Part shown: one piece after another, positions 41,784-50,076 of the stretch
Position numbering within the stretch: the stretch's first letter is position 1
Layout: each line of letters opens with the position of its first letter
Source of the DNA: Micromonospora purpureochromogenes
GTDB lineage: Bacteria > Actinomycetota > Actinomycetes > Mycobacteriales > Micromonosporaceae
Reading direction: 5' to 3'
Length of the DNA: 64,000 bases
Assembly: GCF_900091515.1 (NCBI RefSeq)
Contig: NZ_LT607410.1
Coordinates: forward strand, 6,610,135 to 6,674,134
Program-made: the position numbers and the translations under genes
Notes under the pieces: model-generated
Databases searched by the model: none
Seen by the model: only the letters and a program-made list of their open reading frames with translations
Told to the model about the DNA's origin: nothing

Positions 41784-44158
41784 TCGCCTATCCTCCGACC
41801 CGGCACTCGTATCTCGATTGCGGTCTGGTATTCGGGGGACGGCTCAACGAACCGTACGCTCCCGTTGTATTCGGTGAGAAGCCGCCGCACGATCGGCAAA
41901 CCCATGCCCATGCCTTGACCTAGGACAGTGTCAACGTCAGTGGTTGTAGACTCGAACGGCCTGAACCACCGTTCCGCGTTCGCGAGGTCAACCTTAACGC
42001 CGGTATTCTCGACACGCAGAATAAGCCCCCCGTCGCTAGATGGTTCTGCCCGTATAAGGATCCGGCCTTTGTCTCCCGCTGCCTTGATTGCATTGGTGAG
42101 AACATTCGTCATGATGATGGTAATCTCAGCCGGGAAGATTGGAGGCGTCCTTGCGCTGCCTTCAAGCTGCTGTAAGACCTCGATTTGGCGATCCCTAATG
42201 GAGGTAGTAAGCAACCGAAGGCTTGGCTCAATCGCCTGACCATACGGCAGACGACGCCTTCTTCTCCGTGCGTCCGGGCCTACAACCTCCACTAGATAGC
42301 TACTTTGGCGAGCGAGGGACTGGACGAGTTCGTCAGCTGCAGCCTCGGCATCCTTGAGCAGTGATCTACGTCGAGTAGCATCATCTTCTCGCCGGGCCGC
42401 CACGGCGAGTGTGCGGACCGACTGGGCAAGTCCAAGAATGCCATTGATATCGTGCACGAACGCAGCGAGCTGCAGTCCAACACCGGCGAGAATCTGAAGG
42501 GTGGCTCGCCCTTCATCACCTTTTTGGGCTTCTTCAATATAGTCGATCGCCCGCTCAATTATCTCCAGTCGTACACTTGCCTCCGATTCACTGCCGAATT
42601 CACTCTGCAGACTTTTTAGCTGCCGACGGGTTACTGAGATGGACATCTTGATGTCTTCGTTCACACTGACATCGCCCGAAGGGGGGGCCGTTGAGCTTGG
42701 CCGCTCTCCCGGATCCGCAGTAGGCGTTTGGGTGCCAGACGAGGAAACAGCGCGCTGCAGGTCCTCCTTCAGTGCGCTTTGTCGCTGTTGCTTTGCTGCG
42801 TTCCTGTGAGCCGCTCGAACCCGCGTAAGCAAATCAATGCCGTTACGGACCAGTTCCCGGAGTGTCTCGAACGCAGCATCTTGCACGAAGCCTTCGCGGT
42901 TAACCACAGGGCGTAACGACGCAGCGTCATCCCCAGTCATAAAGACGGCGCCAGCGTATTGATCGTTGCCTTGCATCAAGAAGGTTTCGGTGCCAACTGG
43001 TTCCAATAGCCGGCTCGACGCGGCATCAAGCTTTGGATCCTCGAAACTTCGCTCCCGCCGCGAGTAGTCTCGGTCAAGGTAGAGCCAGTCGTCACCACCA
43101 TCGCCATAGGGCAGGACGCGAAAACCTTCGACGTAGACGCGTACCCCACGCGATGCCCTTGCGAACTTTTGAAGCGCTGCAGTTCGCTCCCCGATTCCGC
43201 CGATCCGCCCAACGCGGGCGTAGATTCTCGCGGAAAAGAACGGCCCATTCTTTGGGTCTGGATGCTCCCGCCGAAGCTTGTACGAACGCAGCTCGTGGTC
43301 GCTAGTCTGCTGCGCTATCGATGGTTGGATGTTGAAGCGGACACCGTCCGGCCGGGCGGATATTTCAAGTAACCAATCCGCCTGCTCAAGAAGTAGCGGC
43401 CAGAGATCGTCACCTGCATTGAGATCGCCCTCGAATTTGATGCGAAAGCCTGGGTCTCCGTCGGTCTGAGAGGAGACGGTCAACTCGCCCAAGAACGCTT
43501 CGGGAGCAAATAGCTTTCCGGGTGGATCAATTAGAAGCTCATTCGGCGGCCTGCATGAGGCAACCTGCGTAACGAAGGTCGACAGAGCCTGCGAAGTCCA
43601 CCGCCGCCTGAGCTTCTCTAGCCTGAGTTCTGTACCATGCGATTGATCGTGCCGCACGTCGAAGGTGAAAACATCAAGACCATTTTTGGCATCGTCGATG
43701 GTTTCATAGTCGTTTTCGACTCGCTCCCAGTCGATCAGCGCTTGTACGCCTCGGCGCACAGTGAGTGCCTGTGCTGGTATGGACTTGATGGTTAGACGTC
43801 GGGCGAGTTTGTGGGCGCTGAGGCGACCGACGCCCTTCGCGCCCGTGTACTGGCGGCCGTACTTTGGGCTTCGCCTGCTGCCTCTCTCCTTATAACGTCC
43901 CGCGATGCGCAGGAAGGCGCCGCGAAACACCTCGGGAGTCATACCAACGCCGTTGTCACTGACGACGATATGTCCGTCGTCGTAGCGGAGTCTTTTACCA
44001 CGTACCACGACCAAGGATGCGTCCGCGTCATACGCATTCTTGATCAGCTCGATCAAGGCAGTGCTATCGCGGCCCACGAGAAGCTCGCCCAACTCTCTGA
44101 AGAGGTGGGTGTCTACCGAGAAGCCGAACTGCTCCCGGATCTCCCGTTGCGCCAACAC
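41780..44158 (-). CDS. Dual-GHKL protein: Hsp90/MORC-like ATPase plus histidine-kinase-like core (operon gene 2)
   Basis: The 792-residue protein has two Bergerat-fold modules. The first has N-box ELIKNAYDADA (Glu37, Asn41, Asp44), G1 DNGVGM (68-73) and the G2 lid GAKGVGRLSAHKLA (from 106), as in Hsp90, MutL and MORC ATPases. The second has a HisKA-like segment AAFVHDINGILGLA (His569), N-box MTNVLTNAIKAA (Asn685, Asn689), G1 VENTGVKV, F-box RWFRPFEST and G2 GQGMGMGLPIV (from 747). A disordered Ser/Pro linker (about 480-510) separates them. GTG 44158 follows AAAGGAG; an earlier GTG at 44194 is possible. No membrane helix is present, so it is cytoplasmic. Confidence 0.85.
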   Translation of the reverse strand: MLAQREIREQFGFSVDTHLFRELGELLVGRDSTALIELIKNAYDADASLVVVRGKRLRYDDGHIVVSDNGVGMTPEVFRGAFLRIAGRYKERGSRRSPKYGRQYTGAKGVGRLSAHKLARRLTIKSIPAQALTVRRGVQALIDWERVENDYETIDDAKNGLDVFTFDVRHDQSHGTELRLEKLRRRWTSQALSTFVTQVASCRPPNELLIDPPGKLFAPEAFLGELTVSSQTDGDPGFRIKFEGDLNAGDDLWPLLLEQADWLLEISARPDGVRFNIQPSIAQQTSDHELRSYKLRREHPDPKNGPFFSARIYARVGRIGGIGERTAALQKFARASRGVRVYVEGFRVLPYGDGGDDWLYLDRDYSRRERSFEDPKLDAASSRLLEPVGTETFLMQGNDQYAGAVFMTGDDAASLRPVVNREGFVQDAAFETLRELVRNGIDLLTRVRAAHRNAAKQQRQSALKEDLQRAVSSSGTQTPTADPGERPSSTAPPSGDVSVNEDIKMSISVTRRQLKSLQSEFGSESEASVRLEIIERAIDYIEEAQKGDEGRATLQILAGVGLQLAAFVHDINGILGLAQSVRTLAVAARREDDATRRRSLLKDAEAAADELVQSLARQSSYLVEVVGPDARRRRRRLPYGQAIEPSLRLLTTSIRDRQIEVLQQLEGSARTPPIFPAEITIIMTNVLTNAIKAAGDKGRILIRAEPSSDGGLILRVENTGVKVDLANAERWFRPFESTTTDVDTVLGQGMGMGLPIVRRLLTEYNGSVRFVEPSPEYQTAIEIRVPGRRIGE

Positions 44159-44196
44159 CTGCTCCTTTCGACGGCTCGTTGAACGTAGCGGCACCG

Positions 44197-46038
44197 CTAC
44201 GCTCGGTCTAGACGCTCCAAGACTTCGACCGGGATCTGCAGCTGAGCCAGGTCTCGTGGCTCGATCTTGAGAGTGCCACCACCATGCTGTCGGGCGAGTT
44301 CCGAAAGTGCCCGTTGCCCCAAGGGGCCCCGAATCCAGTTCCCAAGGATTTCAATGGAATCCATACTAGCCGGTCGACGTCGGAACGTAATGCCATAGAA
44401 AGTGTTCGTCGGGATGGCTCCGATGTCATTTCGAATTATCCGGAATCGCCCCTTGGCCATCGGTCCGAACAGCAGGTCGGGTGCCGGGATTCGCTCGACG
44501 GCGTACCAAGGATCGCGACTCGAGCACAGGTACGATTCGTGGACACGATTGAACTTGCCTAGATCAATAAGCTGGCTGACAGCTGGATCGTTTGCGTCCT
44601 CCTTCGTCAGCCAGAGGAGCCACCGGCGATCGCCCTTCAGACCTAGCGCGTCGTGGGTCGGGTGGTCCAACGTGTCGCTGGCTAGATCTCGTAGACGAGT
44701 GGCGGCCGGGACGAATGTGCCGGGAGGGAGGCAGCGCACCTGATCGTCCGTAAGCAGAAAGAAGCGGTTGGCACCGGTAGCAACACCTCGTCGTATCTGC
44801 ACAAGGCGGGCAAGTTCCACCGCTTGTCCCGACTCCTTACAACCACCGGACTGCTTCCTACTAAACAGGAAGCTCTTTGGAGCTATACCGACTCGGTCAC
44901 GTGCTTCAGTCTGCACCGTCCGAAACCCCGAGCTCAAGTGCCCCTCTAGCCGGTGAACCAGAAGCGGGGATTCGCGCCCCGTCTCAGGCCCCACCCAAAT
45001 GACCATCGCAGCAACCGACGCGACGGGAAAGAGGTTAAGTCCGTGTGGAAATATGTGCAGTTCAATCGGCCGCCTAGTTGCGCGCCACAGATACTCACGG
45101 ACAGATTGTGCATACTCCGCCTCAAGCCAGTTCGAAGGCAATAGAAGACACAAGCTGTCTTGGGGTGCTAGGTTTGCGAGAGAGGCGGCGAGGAAATAGG
45201 TCGAGAGCCCTGCGCGGCCGCCCGGTGCGAGGTTTCCTGATGCAGCGCGAGCGCGCAACTTCACCTCTGGTTTCAAGCCTTGGTGTCTGGTGTACGGGGG
45301 GTTTCCCCAGATAAGCCGGGGCCCAGGGGTTCCTTTCCACCCGTTAAACAGCCACTCTAAAAAGTCCTGGTCATGCAAGCTCAGCCGGTTAGGCACGTAT
45401 GAGCTGATGGCTGGTGTCGCAGCCAGAAGGCCGAGTGTCACCACATTGACATCGATCGCGTGTACGTGGGCATTCGGCCACGCTTCAAGCGCTGATCGAG
45501 TGAAAGCGCCCACTCCTGCACCGGGATCGGCAACCGTAGCGAACCGCAGTCCGCGGGACTTAACGAGTTCCGTCATGTAAGTTGAAATTGACGGAGGCGT
45601 AAAGAATGTGCCGAGCGGCCGGCGTCGCGGGGCGGCAACGAGGCGCTCGTATACCTCAGCAAGAGGTTCCAAGCCACGCTCTAAGTTGCGGCGAAGTTCA
45701 TTAAGGAGATCGGTGTCTAATCGAGGAGCGGAACTTGCCCAAGCAACCACAGTAGGCGGCAAGTTTCGCGTGTCGCCTTCATCGATGGTGTCGAGTAGAG
45801 CACCGGCAACCCCTCCCAGCGCGGCTAGCAAGCCGCGCTCCTTCTCGGTAGGACCGGGAACCGCCGACTTAGGCATGGGATCACGCCTATTGGCGCGGCA
45901 CCACGACGCGAGCCGCCGTATGAACCGTTCACTTTCAGAAGGGTTGATCTGGTGCCTAGGCGCGAATTGGCGGGTCACACGTTGAAGGGAGACCTTAGCC
46001 GACTGCTCTGCGCTGCCACCCTCGGCGAGCCGGCTCAT
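44197..46038 (-). CDS. N6-adenine DNA methyltransferase, Eco57I/TaqI-like (operon gene 1)
   Basis: The 613-residue protein has GTFFTPPSISTYM (143-155), SAM motif I DPGAGVGAF (171-179) and catalytic NPPY (246-249), the order of gamma-class adenine methylases. The C-terminal half holds TaqI-type specificity features: IRRGVATGANRFFLL and, near the end, GGGTLKIEPRDLAQLQIP. I see no PD-(D/E)XK nuclease motif, so it is probably a methylase only, or a modified recognition module. ATG 46038 follows GAGGACA; an ATG at 46083 is possible. The next gene starts 38 bases downstream. It would mark self DNA or recognise target sites for the operon. Confidence 0.88.
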   Translation of the reverse strand: MSRLAEGGSAEQSAKVSLQRVTRQFAPRHQINPSESERFIRRLASWCRANRRDPMPKSAVPGPTEKERGLLAALGGVAGALLDTIDEGDTRNLPPTVVAWASSAPRLDTDLLNELRRNLERGLEPLAEVYERLVAAPRRRPLGTFFTPPSISTYMTELVKSRGLRFATVADPGAGVGAFTRSALEAWPNAHVHAIDVNVVTLGLLAATPAISSYVPNRLSLHDQDFLEWLFNGWKGTPGPRLIWGNPPYTRHQGLKPEVKLRARAASGNLAPGGRAGLSTYFLAASLANLAPQDSLCLLLPSNWLEAEYAQSVREYLWRATRRPIELHIFPHGLNLFPVASVAAMVIWVGPETGRESPLLVHRLEGHLSSGFRTVQTEARDRVGIAPKSFLFSRKQSGGCKESGQAVELARLVQIRRGVATGANRFFLLTDDQVRCLPPGTFVPAATRLRDLASDTLDHPTHDALGLKGDRRWLLWLTKEDANDPAVSQLIDLGKFNRVHESYLCSSRDPWYAVERIPAPDLLFGPMAKGRFRIIRNDIGAIPTNTFYGITFRRRPASMDSIEILGNWIRGPLGQRALSELARQHGGGTLKIEPRDLAQLQIPVEVLERLDRA

Positions 46039-46366
46039 GCGGTGTCCTCGCGGCGCAGGCTGTGCAGCGTTCATGGTCGGCATGGACAGAGTCTGCCAGA
46101 CGGCGCACCCAAGAAGCACATGCGCGTCGGCAAAGGACGGCGGCAAAAGACCATGGTCTCGCCGTCGCCGCGCTTGCGGCGTTACGGGGCATCATCCAGA
46201 GTCGCCTCTCCGCGACCGTAACACCGACGAAGATCCCCGGCCGGCCGGTCAACCGGCTTCCGCGCAGCGGGCCCGGATGCCCACATCGTCATCACGCTGC
46301 CAGCGGCATGGCGAGGCAGGTCAGCGTTGTGGGTTCTGAGCGGCGACAAAGACGCCGCGACCTGGC

Positions 46367-47701
46367 CAGGGCTCCGGCAAAGTCGTGAGGGGTGTCCGGC
46401 TTGAGGTGGTTGGTGCAGACGCGCCCTGGGTGTGGGTAGCAAGGCGGGCATGACCGCTCCGGAAGATCATCGAGGTTCTCGAGGCCTGTTGATCTATCTG
46501 AAGTGAGTCATGCCCGCGTTGCCATCATCGCTGATCTCATCGTTGTCAACCGCACCGGCCGGGACCTCTGTGGAGGATGGTGCGGGTGGGCTGCTCACGG
46601 CGTTGGCGGATCTGCCCGATCCTCGCGCCCGCCGTGGAGTACGGCACCGTCTGGTGACCGTGGTCGCCGCGGCGGTCTGCGCGGTCGTGGCCGGTTACCG
46701 CTCCTACACGGCGATCGGGGAGTGGGTCGCTGACCTGCCCGCCGATACCGCCGTCCTGCTCGGGATCGACGCAAGCCGCCGGCCGTCCGAGGCCATGATC
46801 CGCCGACTGCTGCAGGCCCTGGACCCCGAGGTGCTCGCCGTCGTGATCGGGACCTGGCTGGCCGGATGCACTCCCGCAGCGCCGGCAGGGTCGAGCAGGG
46901 CGATCGCCGTGGATGGCAAGACGATCCGCGGTTCCCGCACCGGCGACACGACCGCCCGGCACGTCCTCGCCGCCGCCGACCAGGCCAGTGGTGTCGTGCT
47001 GGCCAGCACCGACGTCAACGGTAAGACCAACGAAATCACCCGCTTCGCACCCCTGCTCGACCAGATCCCAGACCTGCACGGCGTGGTCGTGACCGCCGAC
47101 GCGTTGCATTGCCAACGTGAGCACGTCGCCTACCTCGCCGAGCGCGGCGCCCACTGGATCCTCACGGTGAAGGGCAACCAGCCCAGCCTGCACCACCAGT
47201 TGGCCGCTCTGCCCTGGCGGGCCGTGCCTGACGCCGACCGTGACACCTGCCGCGGCCATGGCCGCCGGGAGATCCGCACCCTGAAGATCCTGTCCGTCTC
47301 CACCGGGATCGATTTTCCCCACGCCGCCCAGGCGTTGCAGATCCGACGGCGTCGACGCCGGCTCGACCAGCCGAAACGCTTCACCACCGAGACCGTCTAC
47401 GCGATCACCGACCTGCTCGTTCACCAGGCCAGGCCGGCGCAGCTCGCCTCGTGGATCCGCGGTCACTGGTCGATCGAGAACAGAGTCCACTGGGTCCGCG
47501 ACGTGACCTACGACGAAGACCGATCCCAGATCCGTACCGGCACCGGACCCCAGGTCATGGCAGCCCTACGCAACGCCGCCATCGGCGCCCTACGCCAGGC
47601 CGGCGTCACCAACATCGCCGCCGGCAACCGCCACCACGCCCGCGACAGCAACCGACCACTGGCCCTACTCGGCATCACCTGACGACTTTGCCGGGGCCCT
47701 G
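46367..47701 (+). mobile_element. ISAs1-family insertion sequence, complete
   Basis: The 1335-bp element has 20-bp terminal inverted repeats with one mismatch (46367-46386 and 47682-47701, outer end CAGGG). The 10-bp direct repeat GCGACCTGGC flanks it at 46357-46366 and 47702-47711. It carries one intact transposase whose stop codon touches the right repeat. The gene-free left part (46387-46509) holds its promoter. Intact repeats, frame and target duplication point to a recent insertion. Confidence 0.93.
46510..47682 (+). CDS. ISAs1-family DDE transposase
   Basis: The 390-residue protein has the family's N-terminal domain ([18 protein letters not shown]) and the DDE residues: Asp135 in [11 protein letters not shown], Asp197 in [10 protein letters not shown] and Glu323 in [14 protein letters not shown] with the following [12 protein letters not shown]. 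Length is normal for the family and no frameshift is seen. It starts at ATG 46510. It mobilises only its own element here. Confidence 0.93.
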   Translation: MPALPSSLISSLSTAPAGTSVEDGAGGLLTALADLPDPRARRGVRHRLVTVVAAAVCAVVAGYRSYTAIGEWVADLPADTAVLLGIDASRRPSEAMIRRLLQALDPEVLAVVIGTWLAGCTPAAPAGSSRAIAVDGKTIRGSRTGDTTARHVLAAADQASGVVLASTDVNGKTNEITRFAPLLDQIPDLHGVVVTADALHCQREHVAYLAERGAHWILTVKGNQPSLHHQLAALPWRAVPDADRDTCRGHGRREIRTLKILSVSTGIDFPHAAQALQIRRRRRRLDQPKRFTTETVYAITDLLVHQARPAQLASWIRGHWSIENRVHWVRDVTYDEDRSQIRTGTGPQVMAALRNAAIGALRQAGVTNIAAGNRHHARDSNRPLALLGIT

Positions 47702-47896
47702 GCGACCTGGCCGGCCGACCAGCACGCCCTGCTCGCGCAACGCCGCTACCGCCCGGTGGATCGTCGAGACCGACACGTCATAGTGGTCAGCCAGCTGTTG
47801 CGTGGACGGTATCTGCGACGCTGGCGGGAACTCACCCACCTCGATCCGCCTCAGCAGATCGTTGATCAACTCGTTCATGGTCGGCGGAATCGGCAC

Positions 47897-48262
47897 GTGG
47901 AGGCCCCTTGCAGTCGGTTGGCCCTCCCAGTATCGAGCAACAGGTGAAACAGCGGCAATAACTGACGTAGGAGCAGCAGGCAGGAGCATCAGCCAGATTC
48001 GACAGGTAAGAGAGCGTTGACAGAGGTGAGAGGTGTCGGTAGCGTCGCTCTCGGTGATGCGGTGCTGCTGCGGTCGGTTGGCGCCTCTCGTACCGGTCTC
48101 GCATCGCCGCCGAGACCCCACCCTCCGCGCTCCCCCGGCGCGGCCCTGCTGCCGTACCGCCGATCGAGGCTGCGGTGGCAGGGCGGGGCGGTCTCCGTCG
48201 ACCGCAACCGGCGGAGGCCGCCCCCTCCACTCCGACGCGACCCGACGAAGGGCGGTCCCCCC
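47897..48262. other. Divergent promoter region between gntR and the DivIVA-like gene
   Basis: This 366-bp region separates the two divergent transcripts. It holds a good plus-strand promoter (48017-48045). A weaker minus-strand one may lie at 47929-47958, with TTGCCG and GATACT 18 bases apart. The right half (48050-48250) is very GC-rich and I see no further element in it. Confidence 0.5.
48017..48045 (+). promoter_or_regulatory. Sigma-70-type promoter of the DivIVA-like cassette
   Basis: TTGACA at 48017-48022 and TAGCGT at 48040-48045 are 17 bases apart, a near-consensus housekeeping promoter for actinobacteria. The transcript would have a leader of about 210 bases. Confidence 0.6.
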
Positions 48263-48550
48263 GTGCGCGACCTGATCCGCCGGCTGGTGAGCCGACGCGA
48301 GGAAAGACCACCGATGGCAGCAGCCAACCAGAAACACCCCCTCCGGCCCTGGCAGATCCGCGAGCGGTGCTTCAACGTGCGCCGGCGCGGCCTCGACCCC
48401 GTCGAGATCCGCACCTTCCTGCACCGCGTGGCCGACGAACTCACCGTCGCGCAGACCGCCCTGGTCGCGGTGCAGGAGGAGAACGTACGGATCAAGAACG
48501 CGCTGCGCGCATGGCAGAGCGCCCAGTCGGCGAACCACCGCTACCGATGA
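48263..48550 (+). CDS. Small DivIVA-domain protein
   Basis: The 95-residue protein has a basic N-terminus and then RPWQIRERCFNVRRRGLDPVEIRTFL, here divided by its turn, the DivIVA N-terminal pattern (RR.G.D..EV..FL), followed by a coiled-coil VADELTVAQTALVAVQEENVR. Start GTG 48263 is preferred; ATG 48314 with GAGGAAAG would give a 78-residue form. Short proteins of this type are common beside small gntR genes in Micromonospora-like genomes. The stop overlaps the next start (ATGA). Confidence 0.78.
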   Translation: MRDLIRRLVSRREERPPMAAANQKHPLRPWQIRERCFNVRRRGLDPVEIRTFLHRVADELTVAQTALVAVQEENVRIKNALRAWQSAQSANHRYR

Positions 48551-48813
48551 GCGACCGCTGGGTGATCCATCTGCCGGTCACCGCACCCGACCTGCTCCGG
48601 GCCCGGATCTTCGCCCGGACCGCCGCCCGGGTGCTGGCCCGGCTCAGCGCCCGCGTCGAGCCGGGCGGGGTGACCGTCTCGGCCGAGGACCAGCAGGGCG
48701 TACGCCACTGGGTCTTCTGCGACCGGCGACTGCCCGGCGGCGGGCGGTGTGCCCTGCCGGCCGACCACACCGCGCCCTGCTCCCGGCGCGCGCCCTGGCT
48801 CAACCGGCGGTGA
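48547..48813 (+). CDS. Small Cys-containing hypothetical protein
   Basis: The 88-residue product begins MSDRWVIHLPVTAPDLLRARIFARTAARVLARL (a helix; only its first part is diagnostic) and ends with three Cys residues in FCDRRLPGGGRCALPADHTAPC, which together with His could bind a metal. It is coupled to the DivIVA-like gene by an ATGA overlap. I recognise the arrangement but not a function. Confidence 0.7.
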   Translation: MSDRWVIHLPVTAPDLLRARIFARTAARVLARLSARVEPGGVTVSAEDQQGVRHWVFCDRRLPGGGRCALPADHTAPCSRRAPWLNRR

Positions 48814-48844
48814 AAGGGGCCGGGAACGTGGGCGCAACAGGAAA

Positions 48845-48881
48845 GGGGCTGGCGGGCCGCTGAGTGCGGCCCGCCAGCCCC
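48845..48881. terminator. Bidirectional terminator
   Basis: A perfect 16-bp stem (48845-48860 with 48866-48881) and 5-base loop lie between two convergent stops. On the minus strand CTTTCC follows, serving the metalloprotease gene. Confidence 0.8.
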
Positions 48882-48895
48882 CGGCAATGCTTGGG

Positions 48896-49861
48896 TTACT
48901 TGGTGCCGCCGGCCCGGAACGCCACCCAGGCGTCGCTCATCCGGTCCGCCTGTCCAGCGGTGAACATGTCCATGCAGGAGTCCTGCGAGTAGTCCATGAA
49001 GTTGTGGATCGGGTCCACCCCGGGTGCGGTGCAGGTGTCCGCGCCCACCGGGCAGTTGAACTGCGGGTGCGCCTCACGCGGGGTGTCCGCGACGTAGTCG
49101 CCGGAAGCAGAGCACCCGTGCGCGAAGGTGTGCTCCAGCATCAGCCAGTGCCCGACCTCGTGCGTCAGGGTGTCACCCAGGGCGTACTTGCCGGCGGTGC
49201 CGCCCGGCATCGACTCGTCGAGCATCACCACGCCGTCGATGAAGTCGCGGCCGTTGTTGTAACCCTTCGGGAAGTACGCCCAGCCGAGCAGCCCGCCGCC
49301 GATGTTGGCCGCGTACACGTTCAGGGTGCGGGCGTCGCCGGTGTACAACGCCTGCTTCATGTCCCGCTCGTTCTTGCCCGGCACGACCGTGTACCAGTCG
49401 CTGTTCACCGTCCACGTCGTGTTGACGAGGTCGAACCGGAACGGCGTGTCGGCGGCGTTCGCGGCGGTGCTGCCGGCGAACGAGTCGTTGAGCACCTTCA
49501 TCTGGTTGGCGATCAGGGTGTTGAACCTGGTCGTCTCGGCCGCGCTGAGCGGGTGGTCGGAGACCATGTGGAAGACCGTCGGCACGGTGACGCTGCCGTT
49601 GGCCAGGCGCGGCGAATCCTTGATCACGCCGTAGGCGTTCGCCTCGTTCTTCGAGTACAGCTCCGGCTCCTGGGCAGTGGCGCCCTCGGCTACCCGGGCC
49701 ACGCTCTGCGCCTCAGCTCCGGGCGCACAGGCCGCGGCACCCGGCGAGGTCGTCGCGGGCGCTGCCGAGGCAACCGCCCCGGAAGCTCCGCCGGCCCCCA
49801 GGAAGGTGGCGGCGGTGGCGGTCAGGACCGCCAGTTGGAAAGCCGATCTTCTTCTGCGCAT
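48896..49861 (-). CDS. Secreted M43-family zinc metalloprotease
   Basis: The 321-residue protein has a Sec signal peptide (RRRR, hydrophobic 8-33, cleavage near ASAAP) and the metzincin site HEVGHWLMLEH (zinc His224, His228, His234) with the Met-turn region NFMDYSQDSCM. This is the pappalysin/cytophagalysin (M43B) type. DTCTAPGVDP and HGCSASGDY supply Cys pairs for disulfides. It would act outside the cell on protein substrates. ATG 49861 precedes the signal directly. Confidence 0.92.
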   Translation of the reverse strand: MRRRRSAFQLAVLTATAATFLGAGGASGAVASAAPATTSPGAAACAPGAEAQSVARVAEGATAQEPELYSKNEANAYGVIKDSPRLANGSVTVPTVFHMVSDHPLSAAETTRFNTLIANQMKVLNDSFAGSTAANAADTPFRFDLVNTTWTVNSDWYTVVPGKNERDMKQALYTGDARTLNVYAANIGGGLLGWAYFPKGYNNGRDFIDGVVMLDESMPGGTAGKYALGDTLTHEVGHWLMLEHTFAHGCSASGDYVADTPREAHPQFNCPVGADTCTAPGVDPIHNFMDYSQDSCMDMFTAGQADRMSDAWVAFRAGGTK

Positions 49862-50076
49862 AGTTGCCCTTTCACGTACGGGGGATGAGCCACGTCAGCG
49901 GCAGGGACGAGGGTCACCGGGATACGGGACCGACATCGTCGTTCCGTCATAACAACACGTCAGCGGCGTTAACAACAGACCACGAGCGGGTCGATTGCCA
50001 GATGGCAAGGGCCGGTTTCGCAACGGTCGGACCGACGACGCTTCCCGGCTCGCCCGCGGCGGCCTACGGTCGACGG

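Larger units (their letters stand above)
39906..46320. other. Low-GC genomic island carrying a candidate defence operon
   Basis: From just after the XPB stop the DNA changes: third codon positions are no longer almost all G or C, and A/T-rich words are frequent up to the island's far side. The region contains only the four-gene minus-strand operon described next, with 146 bases of non-coding DNA at the left and 282 at the right (46039-46320). I found no integrase, tRNA or clear attachment repeats at either border, so the mode of arrival is unknown. Confidence 0.75.
46321..47896 (-). pseudogene. Small gntR regulator interrupted by an ISAs1-family element
   Basis: Removing the IS (46367-47701) and one copy of the 10-bp duplication joins 47896-47702 to 46356-46321 in frame: 231 bases, 76 residues, ending GVFVAAQNPQR. 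The N-terminal part MNELINDLLRRIEVGEFPP and the helix-turn-helix STQQLADHYDVSVSTIHRAV are a GntR winged helix; the wing GRPGRGVFVA is where the IS landed. The protein has no effector-binding domain. GTG 47896 or ATG 47878 is the start. In the present state translation runs into IS sequence after the wing and adds a short foreign tail, so partial function is possible. Confidence 0.85.

Noticed and set aside
40052..44158. Reading the kinase-receiver-effector set as Detocs
   Set aside because: The kinase-like protein has an Hsp90/MORC-like N-terminus instead of a TPR sensor, the effector is PIN-like rather than a nucleosidase, and a methyltransferase is added.
44197..46038. Reading the methyltransferase as BREX PglX or a type IIG enzyme
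   Set aside because: No PglZ, BrxC, BrxA or BrxB gene is nearby, and I see no nuclease motif in the protein; size is also well below PglX.
46367..47701. The IS as one end of a composite transposon carrying the island
   Set aside because: Only one copy is present, and its own 10-bp target duplication shows it inserted singly into gntR.
48017..48262. N-terminal extension of the DivIVA-like protein upstream to a TTG near the promoter
   Set aside because: The extra 82 residues are Pro/Arg-rich composition noise covering the promoter, and GTG 48263 gives the usual protein length.
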